From Prorocentrum cordatum (Eukaryota > Sar > Dinophyceae > Prorocentrales > Prorocentraceae), in assembly GCA_963575745.1 (NCBI GenBank), contig CAUYUJ010015305.1, forward strand, positions 1 through 64,000: a DNA stretch of 64,000 nucleotides, written 5' to 3'. The notes under the pieces were generated by a model. That model saw only the letters and a program-made list of their open reading frames with translations. It searched no databases and was not told the origin of the DNA. The number at the start of each line of letters is the position of its first letter. Within the stretch, counting starts at the first letter, position 1. This document shows, piece by piece, positions 29,536 through 40,736 of this stretch. Made by a program: the position numbers and the translations under genes.

Positions 29536-30384
29536 CCCCCCCCCGAGCCAGGCAATGCCCACCGCGCCCTCGCCGGGGCTGGACAGCTGACGACACGGGC
29601 GCCCGGCTCCGCCTGCGCGGAGCGCGGAGGACTCCCTCGCGCTCTCGCGCTCGCCCCCCAGGGGAGCACTTCTCCCCGGGGGGGCGGCGGCAACCAGCCA
29701 AACCACCGCACGGCCATGCGCGCCTGCGCACTGCGGTGAGCCAAACAAAACATGAAGCAGAAAAAACGCAAGTTCGTTTGGCATGGACTTCGGCGCGCTC
29801 CCCCTTTCGTCCCCAAAGGAGAGGCCACTTCGGGAGAAGAGGAAGGCCCCCGTCGTCGGAAGCAGCCGCCCAGCACCGGGGGACGCCGCCGAGAGGGCGG
29901 GCCCGCCTCTGCAGGGCAGGCCACCGTGGCCACGCCTGGGGGCGCCGGGCCCCGGGCCCGAGGCGGCGAGGGGCCAGCCGAAGGCCGTCGACATGGAGGC
30001 GACAAGCGGGGAGCGATAAGTGTGGGGGGGCGATTAGTGGGGGGGGGGATACAGTCGAGGGGCCCAAGGACACAGAAACAAAATAGACACAAATGTGTAC
30101 AAGGATCCCCCCATGCTTTCCCATATCTTTCTGGGTTTTATCTTCCAGCCCAAGTCCCTTGTTTTACAATATATTTTTCTTGGGGATCGAAGATTCAGTG
30201 TGGCTGTGCGTTGTCTCCCTCCTGATGCAGGCGCACCTCTCGGGCCCGCAAGGGCCCCTCTTGGGCCCGCAGGGGGCTCCTCTAGGGGGCCTCGAGGGCC
30301 CCTCTTCTGCGGCCCTCGCGGGCCCACCCGCTCGTCGCCCCCCCCCCCCCCCCCCCCACGCCGCGAGGCCCCACGGCACGGAGC
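29536..30384. other. No gene seen
   Basis: GC-rich sequence, then a short AT-rich part (30095-30200) containing CCCATATCTTTCTGGGTTTT, which resembles the tandem units at 33082-33190. No coding signature was found. Confidence 0.45.
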
Positions 30385-30530
30385 CTGCGAGGAGGAGGAG
30401 GGGAGGAGGATGGGTGGAGGAGGGGAGGAGGCGGAAGAGGAGGCGGGGAAGAGGAGGCGGAGGAGGAGGCGGAGGAGGAGGAGGAGGAGGAGGAGGCGGA
30501 GGAGGAAGAGGAGGCGGAGGCGCCGTGCGC
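30385..30530. repeat. GGA/GGC-rich microsatellite
   Basis: GGA with regular GGC interruptions on the plus strand. Confidence 0.85.
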
Positions 30531-31560
30531 GAAGGCCCGACGGCCGTCCTCCAGCAGCGCGCGGCGCGCAGCGGGGCGCAGCGCCGCGCGGGCGCCGGGT
30601 GCGCAGGGCGGCCCCCCGCCGAGCGGGTCCCGCCTGCGCGGCGTGCGCGCGGCAGCTCCCACGGACGGGGCGGGCGGAGTCGGCCGGCGGGGCGCGGGCT
30701 CAGCCACGGCCCAGGCGCAGGCGGGCACACCGAGGGGGCCTCGAGGCGCGTAGCGTGATTGCACCGCACCGGGGTGGTCCACAGGGTGGACCGCGAGGCG
30801 GGCCCTCCTGCGGCGCCTCCTCGCTCTTGGGGCTGGGTCGGGCAGGTCCTCCTACACGGGCGGAGTGTGGACGAGAAGTAAAATCGGGGGCGGCCAAGAG
30901 GGGGGCGTCCAAGAGGGGGGGGTGCAAATCATGGCAGGCGGCATGTGCGCGGCCCAGGGGGGGGGCCGGGGACGTACTGAAACAAGAAGAGGCGCCATGA
31001 AATCTGGGGAAATATCATGGCCCCGCCATGATATCCCCCCCCTAGTCATCACCCCCCCCCTCTTTTCCGCCCCCGATAAAGGACACGCAGAGCATGCACC
31101 AGAAGAGTCGACAGAACCATCGAAACATCGTCCAGGCATGGGGCCATCTGTGCGTCTGGGAATCTCGCGGGCGCCCCGCGCGCTGGCCGGGATGTCCCGG
31201 CTTTTCCGGCCGGCGTCCAGCCGTGGGCGCCCCGCGTGCGGGCCGATGTCTTCGGGTTCTCGCCTGGTGCCCGCCCCGGGGCGCCTCGCGGGGGTCCCGT
31301 ACTGCTCGCTGGCGCCGCACCGCATAGATTGCACCACGTACTTTCCACCACGTACACTTTGCATCATACAGCGTGCGAAATAGTTCGCGACATAGCTTTC
31401 ACCAAGTAGAATGCACTGCAAAGGTATAAAGATACCTATACGATCACCCTTCGGGTGATAGGGAGGTTGTGAGGGGGGAGAGTTCAACTCTCGGTATGCG
31501 ATTGGGGTCGGATCGGATTCGGCGGAAGCCAGTTGGGCACCACGGAGCACCTGTTTGGCC
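30531..31560. other. No gene seen; contains a short perfect hairpin
   Basis: Very GC-rich to about 30840, then mixed. ATATCATGGC at 31012-31021 and GCCATGATAT at 31024-31033 form a 10-bp perfect inverted repeat. A family 2-like terminus (GGTCGGGCAGGTCCTCCTAC) occurs near 30836 without a partner. Confidence 0.4.
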
Positions 31561-31800
31561 ATTCATCCATCGATCTCACTCTAGATCTGCCTGTCGATCT
31601 CACTCTATCGATCTCCCCCTGCGCATCGGCATCACTGTCTATCGATCTCACAGTCGGCCTCACCGTCGATCCCACTATCGATTTGCCTATCGATCTCACC
31701 ATCGATCTCACTATCGACCTCACGGGACACCACGGGACACCGCGCCACGAGACACCACGGGACACCATTGGGACACCACGGGACACCGGCGGTGTCCACC
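31560..31800. repeat. TCGATCTCAC and CACGGGACAC short tandem arrays
   Basis: Irregular copies of a roughly 12-bp TCGATCTCAC-type unit (31567-31725) are followed by ACGGGACACC-type copies (31722-31790). Confidence 0.75.
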
Positions 31801-32280
31801 CACGAGCCACCGCCGGCCGACCGGGGGAGGGGAATCCGATGAGCCCCGTTCCGCCCTGGCCGCGGCGACTTCATTCCTCTCGCCCGCCCGCCCAGCTTCG
31901 TCTCGCCCGCACGCACGGCACGAGCACGAAACAGAAGCCGACTTCTTGGTGGAGGGGCTCTCCGTGTCACTGCGATCTTCTACCCCCACCCTCCGATGCC
32001 TAGCGCACCGTACCCATCGGTCGGAAGAAGTGGGTAGAAACATGAAGTAGGGAGGCGTTGAAAAAACATATCGGGTGTCCACCCGCCCCCTGAGGAGGAA
32101 GGAAAAGGTGAAGCCACTCGATCATTGAAGTAGGAAGGCGCTTAAAGCAGACTGGAATCTGGGAATCCCAAAATGCCTGCTTTCAACGACCGATGGGTGT
32201 TGCAGCACGGAGGTTGCCCCATACACAGACGCTGCCACAGAGACTGCACGCTGAGACTGCACGAGCCCACTGTTTGTAGG
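31801..32280. other. No gene seen
   Basis: Mixed sequence without motifs or repeats that could be assigned. Confidence 0.45.
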
Positions 32281-32364
32281 GGGGGCCGGGGGGGGGGGGG
32301 GGGTCCCCCCGGGGAGGGAGGCGGCAGACGTGCGAGTGGCGAGAGCACGTGTGGCGACGGGGGG

Positions 32365-32515
32365 CCGGAGGAGGAGGAAAGGAGGAGGAGGGGGAGGAGG
32401 AGGAGGAGGAGGAGGAGGAGGAGGAGGAGGAGGTGGAGGAGGAGGAGGGGGAGAAGGGGGGGGGGAGAGGGAGGAAGGGAGGGGGAGGAGGAGGAGAGAA
32501 GGAGGAGGAGGATCA
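32365..32515. repeat. GGA microsatellite
   Basis: A GGA tract with G-rich interruptions, preceded by a run of 14 G (32290-32303). Confidence 0.85.
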
Positions 32516-32652
32516 TGCTGTCTAAGCCTCTCGACGTGACTGGGCGTGAGCGGAGCGGGTCCCGACGGCTCCGGGCCCTGCACCCTGGAGCTCTCCCCGG
32601 GGCCAGCTTCTCGTCCTGAGCCGTTCCTTGGGGTTTCCTGGGCCTGTCGACT

Positions 32653-32857
32653 GCAATAGGGGAACAAAAAGTGACATAAACATAAAAACTCGGAGGTCCG
32701 CGCGGATTTCTCGGATCGGCGCTGGACCCCCTCCCTGGCGCGCGGGCGCGCCAGGGGCGGCGCCGGAGGCGCCGCCAGGGGGCCCCCAGCGCCGGTCCGA
32801 GAAATCCGCGCGGACCTCCCAGTTTGTATGTTTATGCCACTTGTTGTTGCCCTATGC
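32653..32857. mobile_element. Foldback (palindromic) element
   Basis: Almost the whole 205 bp is an inverted repeat. The left arm starts GCAATAGGGGAACAAAAAGT and the reverse complement of the right end starts GCATAGGGCAACAACAAGT. The inner 32 bp of each arm, including CCGCGCGGATTTCTCGGA, differ at one base. The centre is GC-rich (GGCGCGCGGGCGCGCC). Both strands yield similar peptides (SARISR, RRSEKSARTS), as expected for a palindrome. No target-site duplication was recognised. Confidence 0.8.
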
Positions 32858-33081
32858 AAGGGGAGCCCGAAGACGGCTGCCAACGTCGAGGACCCAGCCC
32901 GATCTCTTGCCTGCTCCGGTGCGGCCCCCCTACAGAGTCTGGACTCGCGCCCCAGGGCCGGCTTCTGCGCTCCGGGGCCCGTGGAGGGGCCGACTGCACT
33001 GCAGAGCCTGCGTCGTGATCCTTTCAAGGGGCCCCAGGACACACAAAGAAGCACACACAAATGACACTATGCCGCATAGGT

Positions 33082-33190
33082 TCCCGTATTTTCAGGGTTT
33101 TTGTCTTCCCCCCCGCTTCCCATATTTTCCCATATTTTCAGGGTTTTTGTCTTCCCCCCACTTCCCATATTCTCCCATATTTTCCGGGGC
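33082..33190. repeat. ~50-bp tandem repeat
   Basis: Two to three copies of CCCATATTTTCAGGGTTTTT followed by GTCTTCCCCCC. It is AT-richer than its surroundings. Confidence 0.8.
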
Positions 33191-33484
33191 ATCGGCGATG
33201 AATTGTGTCTGTGTGTGTTGCTCCCCTCCGGATCCTTCCAGGGCGCTGGACACTTTGGGGGCTCGTCTCCCTCAGTGGAGCAGGGGCCGACCCTTCTATA
33301 TAGGGGCAAAACAAACCTACCTCGCTTTTGACCACCCTCGCTTCCAAGAGATACCAAGCGATGTCAAACCACGGCCTGTACTGGTCAGGCCGCTTGACGA
33401 GGAGGCGCGTGGTATGACTTGGTTTTGCCTGGAAGCGAAAGCGGGGTAGGTAATTCACGCTCTGACTATAGGCCTACCACGGCA

Positions 33485-33750
33485 TGCTCTTAGAACCCAG
33501 AACTGTCCTAAACACCAGAACCGTTGTCTTAGAGCAGAAGCCCGAGGTGCTAAACCAAAACAGCCTCGGCCAGAAGTGAGAACACGTCGTGCTGAAACCC
33601 AGAACTGTTCTAAAAGTCTCGCCCAGAAGTGAGAACATGAGAACGTTCTTAGAACCCAGAGCTGTTCTAAAAACCATAACCGTTTTCTTAGAGCATAAGC
33701 CCGAGGTGCGAAAACAAGACAGCCTCGGCCAGAAGGGAGAATCTGTCGCG
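33485..33750. repeat. ~164-bp tandem duplication
   Basis: AGAACCCAGA-CTGT-CTAAA, GTCTTAGAGCA-AAGCCCGAGG and CAGCCTCGGCCAGAAG occur in the same order at 33488-33580 and 33650-33745. A partial third set of AGAACTGTTCTAAA lies between them. Confidence 0.75.
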
Positions 33751-34029
33751 CAGGCGACAGAAGGGTCTGAGAACTTTCTTTTGTGGGCCTACATCCAGGG
33801 AAGCCAGGACGCTTCGCCACTGCTCGACTCAGGACTCCTTTCGATCTTTGCGATTCGCGATGTGCCTCTGGACAGGGCCCAGCCATCGCGCCAGCGGCGC
33901 TGCCGGCGGCGACGGCGACGGCGAGCTTCTGGTGGGCCAGGGAGTCTTGCACGTCTGCCGGTGGCCCCGCGCCGTCCGCAGAGCTGGGCGGAGGGCCAAC
34001 CTCGCAGCGTCTTCGTCTTCGTTCTCACT

Positions 34030-34245
34030 CGCCTCCTCTTCCTCCTCCACCTCCTCCTCATGATGGCCTCTTCCTCCTCTTCCTCCTGCCTCCTCTTCTC
34101 TGCTTCTCATTCCCCCTCCCTCCTCCCTCCCTCCCTTCTCCTCCATCCTTCCACCTCCTCCCTCCTCCTCCTCCCTCCTCCTCCTCCTCCTCCTCCTCCT
34201 CCTCCTCCTCCTCCTCCTCCTCCTCCTCCCCCTTTTCTTTCTTCC
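34030..34245. repeat. TCC microsatellite
   Basis: TCC with CTC interruptions, purest at 34180-34230. Confidence 0.85.
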
Positions 34246-34519
34246 TTTCGGCCGCGCTCCGCCACCGCTGCCCCGGCGCGGGCTTGCCCCGGCAGACGGA
34301 GGAAGGCGTCCAAGACTGCGTAAATGGCCTGGGGGCTGGTGTCGACGACCTGCATGCCGCAGGGGCTGCGGTGTCGGGCCCCCCGTCGGCATGCAAGGTG
34401 GTCGCTGGGCGCCGGTCGGGGTATCTGCTGCTTTGCGTCTCCCTCCGCCCGTAGCTCCTGCCGCCACTTCTCGGCTTCTCGCACGTGCCTGTCTGGAGGA
34501 GACAAGGGGACACATAACA

Positions 34520-34820
34520 AGAGGAGGAGGAGGCGGAGGAGGAGGAGGAGGAGGAGGAGGAGGAGGAGGAGGAGGAGGGGAGGATGAGGAGGAAGGAGGA
34601 GGGGGTCGAGGGGAGGCAGGAGTGAGGAGGAGGAGGAGGAGGAGGCGGAGGAGGAGGAGGAAGGAGGAGGAGTAGGAGGAGGAGGAGGAGGAGGGAGGAG
34701 GGAGGAGGGAGGAGGTGGAAGGATGGAGGAGGAGGAGAGGAGGAGGAGGAGGAGGAGGAGGGTAGGAGGAGAGAGGAGGAGAGGAAGAAGGAGGGGGGAG
34801 AAGGAGGAGGAGGAGGGTGG
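34520..34820. repeat. GGA microsatellite
   Basis: A GGA tract with GGAGGAGGGA blocks. Confidence 0.85.
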
Positions 34821-35082
34821 GAGGTGGCTCAGCGAGAGGTCCAGGATGCAGAATGGGGGCGGGCAGCACGCGTGCCCGCTCTAATGTTGCTCCGCTTCGG
34901 GCGGGCGGCACCTGTATGGCGACGCTCGACGACGACGAGCAGCGCAGACGGGGGGAATCGAAGAAACAATCGCGAGGCCCATTTCGAGGAGGGAGGTAGG
35001 TGACGAGGTGGAGAGGCGGGAGGGAGGGCAGGTAAAAAAGGGGATAGGGTACGAGGCAAAAGGAGGAACAGTTAGGTCGAGA

Positions 35083-35275
35083 GGGGGAGGAGGAGGAGGA
35101 GGAGGAGAGGAGGAGGCGGAGAGAGGAGGAGGAGGAGGGGAGGAGGAGGATGGGAGGGATGGCAGCAGGAGGAGTAGGAGGAGGAGGAGGAGGAGGAGGA
35201 GGAGGAGGGAGGAGCAGGAGCAGGAGGAGGAGGAGGAGGAGGAGGAGGAGGAGGAGGAGGAGGAGGGGGAGGCGC
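35083..35275. repeat. GGA microsatellite
   Basis: A GGA tract, followed at 35330-35365 by an AAG-rich run (GAAGAAGAAG). Confidence 0.85.
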
Positions 35276-35444
35276 ACGGATTGTCTTTCCCGCGTGTGGC
35301 CGTGAGGGGGGTAGCGGGAGCGCGAGGAGAAGAAGAAGAAGAAAAGAAGAAGAAGAAGAAGAAGATCGTGCGGCCAAGGGCGAGTCGTGGCTGGAGCGCA
35401 GCGTCCTCTCCTCGTCGCGCCGCCAACCTGCCGTCCACCAGGCT

Positions 35445-35520
35445 CCTCTTCCTCCTCCTCCTCCTCCTCCTCCTCCTCCTCCTCCACCTCACCCCCGTCC
35501 CCATCCTCTCCTCCTCCCCC
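35445..35520. repeat. TCC microsatellite
   Basis: A short TCC tract. Confidence 0.8.
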
Positions 35521-35944
35521 CTTCCCGCACCTCCGGCCTCGCCCCCCCCCCCGACCCTCCTGAGCCCTCGCTCCTCCTCGCCCTGCGGCGCCGGCCTGGC
35601 AGCGCCTCGCCGCGACCGCCTGGAACCCCTTCAGGTCGTCGAGGACCACCAGGTGCATCGCCAGCGGCATGGCTCGCGGCGGGACTGCCAGCGCGCTCGC
35701 GGCGGCGTGCCAGGGCCCGCCTCACGGGGGGCCCCCTGCCCTGCGCCAGAGCGTCTGCGGAGCGGCGGCCGGCGGGCCGCGGCGGGCAGGCCGGCCCGCG
35801 CGAGCGCGCACCGCCGGCCAGACGGACCGGCCCTGCGAGGGCAGCGCCGGCGGGTCGGGGCCTGGAGCGGGATGGGCGCAGGCAGCGCGAGCTGCCCCAG
35901 GGGAGCTAGACATGGCATGAGCTTGGGCGCCGCTGAATGGGGGC
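35521..35944. other. No gene seen
   Basis: Very GC-rich. Open frames on both strands reflect composition. Confidence 0.45.
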
Positions 35945-36176
35945 GCGGAGGGGGAGGAGGCGGAGGAGGGCGAAGGCGGAGAGGAGGAGGAGGAGGAGGA
36001 GGAGGAGGAGGAGGAGGAGGAGAGGAGGAGGAGGAGGAGGAGTGAGGAGGAGGAGGAGGAGGGGGAGGAGGAGGAGAGGGGGAGGAGGAGGAGGGGGAGG
36101 AGGAGGAGGAGGAGGAGGAGGGGGAGGAGGAGGAGGAGGAGGAGGAGGAGGAGGAGGAGGAGGAGGAGGAGGAGGA
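35945..36176. repeat. GGA microsatellite at the flank B end of composite copy 6
   Basis: GGA with GGGGGA interruptions. It runs directly into ACCAGTGTAAACC of flank B. Confidence 0.9.
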
Positions 36177-37150
36177 CCAGTGTAAACCGAAGAACCATCA
36201 ACGATGTTGGAACAAACCCGCCCTCCAAGCTCCCTCTCCATAGGCCCCTACAACGGTTTATTTCCATTGAGGGAACCGCCTCGTTGGAAGACAACCGTTT
36301 GAAGACTCTGAAGCATACCAAGACATTGCTCTCGAGATTCCAACGCCACGGATTAACCTGACTATTGCGTCTTGACGATCCTGAATCGTGCTCGAACGCA
36401 ATTCCTGGGATTCCGACATCGCGAATCAACGTGGCTGGTGCGCCCGCGTAATTCAGAATTCTTTCAGAACGCAATGTTTGGTACGTTGATGATGGGAGCC
36501 TGTGAACTCTTCCAAAGTATGTGAACGAATGTACGCGAAGCTGAAGCAATAACCACATGTTGAAAAAAGAACCGCCCTCGATCCGTGAAGCTCTTGCACG
36601 TTTTTAGAACGAATGCACGCCGCGCTAAGACGAGAATCACACTTCGAACAACGACCCGCGCTCAATATGTCAAACTCTTGCACGTTGTTCAAATGAATGT
36701 GCGCCGCGCTACGGCGAGAGACACACATTAAAAACGACCCGCCTTCAATCCGTGAACCCCTTGCACATGTTTAGAACGAATGTGCGCCGCGCTATGGCGA
36801 GAGCCACGTTTTGAAAACCACCCGCCCTCAATCCGAGAACCTCTTGCAAATGTTTAAAACGAACGTGCGCCGCGCTATGGCGAGAGCCACATTTTGAAAA
36901 CCACCCGCCCTCAATCTGTGAGACTCTTTGCACATGTTTAAAAAGATTGTGCGCCGCAGTAAGGCGAAAGCCACATTTTGAACGCCACCCGCCCTCAATA
37001 TGTGAGGCTCTTTGCCCATGTTTAAAAAGATTGCGCGCCGCGGTAAGGTGCGAGACACATGTTGAAAACGACCCGCCCTCCATCGGTGAAGCTGTTGCCA
37101 TGTAAGCTTCAGGGTCATACGGGGGCAACAAATAATAAGCGAAACGCCTG
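36177..37150 (-). repeat. Composite satellite element, copy 6 (reverse)
   Basis: Flank B (36177-36300, with CATCAACGATGTTGGAACAA), spacer units (36310-36490), about seven ~81-bp satellite monomers (36500-37100) and a shortened flank A (37105-37150). On the minus strand the satellite frame repeats motifs such as FQNVALAIARRTFVLNMCK, a 27-residue unit. This is the best-preserved satellite array in the window. Confidence 0.8.
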
Positions 37151-37152
37151 GA

Positions 37153-37302
37153 AGGAAAAGGAGGCGGAGGAGGGGGAGGAGGAGGCGGAGGAGGAGGAAG
37201 AAAAGGAGGACGAGGAGGAGGGGGAGGAGGAGGAGGGGGAGGAGGAGGAGGAGGATGAGGATGATGAGGAGGAGGAGGAGGAGGAGGAGGAGGAGGAGGA
37301 CC
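37153..37302. repeat. GGA microsatellite between composite copies 6 and 7
   Basis: A GGA tract with AAAAGGA and GATGAGGA interruptions, shared by the flank A end of copy 6 and the flank B end of copy 7. Confidence 0.9.
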
Positions 37303-38000
37303 AGTGTAAACCCAAGAGTCATCAACGATGTTGGAATAAACCCTCCCTCCAAGCTTCTTCTCTACAGGCCCCATACAGCGGTTCATTCCCATTGAAGGAC
37401 ATGCCTCATTGGAAGACAACCGTTTGAAGACCCTGAAGCATGCCAAAACATTGTCCTCGGGATTCGAACGCCACGGATCAACCTGACTGTTATATATATT
37501 GACGATCCTGAATCGCGCAAAAACGCCATTCCTGGGACGTCAACACCTCGAATTTACGTAACGGTTGCACCCGCATAATCCCGAACCCTTCCAACACACC
37601 ATTTCCGGTGCGCGGATCATGGGAACCCGAGGAAGTCTTGCAAATGTTAAAAAATGTGCGCGGCGCGTGGGCGAGAACCATTTTTTTGAAAAAGAGCTGC
37701 CCTCAATCCGTGAAGCTCTTGCACGTTTGTTTAACGAATGTACGCCGCGCTAAGGCGAGAACCGCATGTTGAAAAATACTCGCCCTCAACCCGTGCAACT
37801 CTTACACATGTTTAAACATTTTGTGCACGGCACTATGGCGAGGACCACATTTTGAAAACGGCCCGCCCTCCATCTGTGAAGCTGTAACCAATGTTCAGGC
37901 TTCAGAGTCATAGCTGGTGAGGAAAAAACCCCGGCCCGCCCTAAAAACTTGGCTCGGGGTGCGACAGGGAGAAGCTATTTATAAGGGAAAGGATTGGTGG
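37300..38000 (-). repeat. Composite satellite element, copy 7 (reverse)
   Basis: Flank B (37300-37430, very close to that of copy 6), spacer units (37440-37600), about four satellite monomers (37600-37890) and flank A (37895-37995, with GGCTCGGGGTGCGACAGGGA). Copies 6 and 7 are a head-to-tail pair. Confidence 0.8.
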
Positions 38001-38140
38001 AGGAGGAGGAGGCGGAGGAGGAGGAGGAGAAGGAGGAGGAAAAGGAGGAGAAGGAAGTGGGGGAGGAGGCATATGAGGACCAGGGTAGAGAGGAGGAAGA
38101 AGAGGAAGAGGAGGAGGAGGAGCAGGTGGGGGGAGAAGGC

Positions 38141-38178
<38 letters not shown>

Positions 38179-38580
38179 TGATGATTTGATGATGATGTGA
38201 TGGAGAGAGGAGAGGAGCGAGGAGGAGGAGGAGGAGGAGGAGGAGGGAGGAGGAGGAGGAGGGAAAAGAGGAGGAGGACGGCGAAAGAGACAGGAGGAGA
38301 GGAGGGGAGAAGGAATAGGTCGGAGGAGGGGAGAGGAGGAGGACGAGAGGAGGACGGAGGAGGAAGAGGAAGAGGAGGAGGAGGAGGAGGAGGAGGAGGA
38401 GGAGGAGGAGGACGAGGAGGAGGAGAGGGGGAGAGGAGGAGCAGCAGGAGCAGGAGGAGAGGGTGGAGGGGAGGAGGAGGAGAGGAGGAGAGGAGGAGGA
38501 GGAGGAGGAGGAGGTGGAAGAGGCGGGGGAGGAAGAAGAACAGGAGGAGGAGGAGGATGAGGAGACGCAGAATGGACGCA
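38000..38580. repeat. GGA microsatellites with an internal (ATG)n block
   Basis: GGA tracts on both sides of a pure GATGATGATG block (38143-38195). Confidence 0.9.
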
Positions 38581-39130
38581 GTGTCTACGACGCACCCAGA
38601 CGGAACCGCACCAACGGGCCTGGGCTCTTAGCACGACAGGCAAGGGAGCAGGCGCGTGGCTCGGGCCGCCAACGCGGCCCGACCACCACCTCGCTGACGC
38701 CCACTTCAGGATGACCGTGAGACACAGACTCGGAGGTCTTGCACGCGCAGCTGACGGCCCCTGCCCCTCGCTGGGCCAGCCAGCGCGCCTAACGCAGGGG
38801 CCTGGTGGCTCACACCCCTGGGCCTGGAACCGGCGGCCTAGTACGACGACAGCACTGGCACGAGGACAGCGCTGCTGTAGGAGGACGCACGAGGAGAGCA
38901 CTAGCACGAGGGCAGCACGAGGACAGCACGAGCACAAGGACAGCAGTAGCACGAGGAGGGGAAGGGGCGCCGAGGAGGCGCGCCGAGGAGGAGCGGCGAG
39001 GCCGAGGGAGGAGCGGCCACAGGCCAGGCCGAAGACCAGGGAGCGGCCGAAGGCCAGGGAGGAGCAGGCCCGGCGCGACCCCCTCGCGGACCGCCGCTAC
39101 GGGGCCCTCATCGGACCCGAGGGCCCCCGG
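38581..39130. other. No gene seen; short CAGCACGAGGA-type repeats
   Basis: 38870-38960 has degenerate AGCACGAGGAC copies, and 39000-39075 repeats GGCCGAAG-CCAGGGAG phrases. No gene is supported. Confidence 0.45.
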
Positions 39131-39480
39131 GCACTGGAAGGAGGAGGAGTAGGAGGAGGAGGAGGAGGAGGACGAGGAGGAGGCTCAGGAGGAGGAGGAG
39201 GAGGAGGAGGAGGAGAGGAGGAGGAGGAGGAGGAAGGAGGAGGAGGAGGAGGAGAGGTGGGGAGGCGGATGGGACAGGACAAAGGGGGAGAGGAGGAGGA
39301 GGCGGAGAGGGGAGGAGGAGGAGAGGAGGAGCGGATGAGGAGGACGAAAGGGGAAGATGAGGAGGAGGAGAAGGAGGAAGAGGAGGAGGAAGAGGAGGAG
39401 GAGAAGAAAAAGGAATAGGAGGAGGAGGAGGAGGAGGAGGAGGAGGAGGAGAAGGTCGGGCAGGAGGCGGATGAGGAGGA
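39131..39480. repeat. GGA microsatellite
   Basis: A GGA tract with several non-repeat interruptions (for example near 39255 and 39330). Confidence 0.85.
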
Positions 39481-39669
39481 CGGGGAAGGGAGCGGGGGAG
39501 GGGACGAGGAGAGCCTGCCCCACCGCAGCGGAGGTGCACATAGCGCCTGCGTGGACCGACGAGGGGGACGGGGGGGGTCCTCGGCGCCGGCACCTTCCCC
39601 GCGCTTGCCGCCCTTGCACGGCGGCGCCGCGTGCGGCGGCGGCTCCGAACACGGGCGCATGGCCTCGGT

Positions 39670-39985
39670 ATCGCTGCCGCCTTCGCCGCCGTCGGCGTTG
39701 GGGGCGTCGGGGGCGTCGTCGCCGCCGTGGGCGCCGTCGCCGTCGGTGGCGTCGGGGCCGCCATCGTCGTCGCCGTCGCCGTCGGTGGGCGCCATCGCCG
39801 TTGCGGGACTCGTCGTCGTGGGCGTCGTCGCCAAAGACGGCATCGGCGTCGGCATCGGCGTCGGCGGTGTCGGCGTCGCCATCGGCGTCGCCGTCGTCGG
39901 CGCCGTCATCGTGGGCATCGTCGTCGTGGGCGTCGGCATCGGCGTCGGCGTCGGCGGTGTCGACGTCGGCGTCGGTGTCGACGTT
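39670..39985. repeat. (GTC)n/(GGC)n degenerate microsatellite
   Basis: Triplets of GTC, GGC and ATC in phase, giving V/G/I or S/A-rich frames. Confidence 0.85.
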
Positions 39986-40139
39986 TTTGAGCTCAACTCC
40001 CCGTACCGCCGCAGCCAGCGACCGGGGTGTGGCAGGAGGCACCACGCACCTGCCAGGCCGGGAGGGAGCCCTGCCTGGCCCCCCAAGCCAGTGAGGGCTA
40101 GGGGAAGAAAAACTGCGCGAAGAGGTCGAGAACTGACCA

Positions 40140-40312
40140 GCTCCTCCTCCTCCTCCTCCTCCTCCTCCTCCTCCTCCTCCTCCTCCTCCTCCTCCTCCTG
40201 CTCCTCCTCCTCCTCCTCCTCCTCCTCCTCCTCCTCCTCCTCCTCCTCCTCCATCCTCCATCCTCCCTCCTCCCTCCTTCCTCCTCCCTCCTCCCTCCTC
40301 CCCCCTCCCCAC
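40140..40312. repeat. (TCC)n microsatellite
   Basis: A pure TCC tract of about 115 bp, then TCCTCCC variants. Confidence 0.9.
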
Positions 40313-40453
40313 CGTGCCCCGGAGGGCCACGCTGGACCCACCAGGAGCCCCCGAGTGACGACCGGCTGCGCACGTCGCAGCCCCCCCAAGGGAGCCGCGA
40401 GGTCTCGGCTGGGTCCGCGTGCCCCCCCGCCCCGCTCCGCCGTGCCTCCCCTG

Positions 40454-40579
40454 GCCATCGCTCGGACGTCCATTTCCTGTTTTTTTTGTCGGTTTCGTGC
40501 GTGGTTTTTTCGCCAAATGATCAAGGATGCTCCTCGATGGTCCTCGCCGAGGGAAAAAAGCACACGTCCGAGCGATGGC
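40454..40579. mobile_element. MITE-like element, family 1, copy 2
   Basis: The same 126 bp as 28038-28163, with inverted ends GCCATCGCTCGGACGT and ACGTCCGAGCGATGGC that pair perfectly over 16 bp. The core ATGATCAAGGATGCTCCTCG is unchanged between the copies. Confidence 0.8.
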
Positions 40580-40736
40580 GAGTCCCAGGAGCCCACGGAG
40601 CGACTGCAGCTGCGCACTTCCAGCCGCCGGCGCGGCAGACCCCGCCACCGCGCCCGGCGCAGCAGCGCAGCAGCGCAGCAGCGCAGCAGCGCAGCAGCAG
40701 TGGGGATCAGCGTACGACGCGCTCAGGTCCAGACAG

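Noticed and set aside
28818-30086. A 422-residue plus-strand ORF with repeated RRPEKK-type segments
   Set aside because: The repeats come from the 216-bp tandem duplication, whose length keeps the frame open, followed by a TCC tract read as poly-S.
29213-30124. A 303-residue minus-strand ORF
   Set aside because: Its middle is the TCC tract read as poly-E, and the rest is GC-rich sequence open in several frames.
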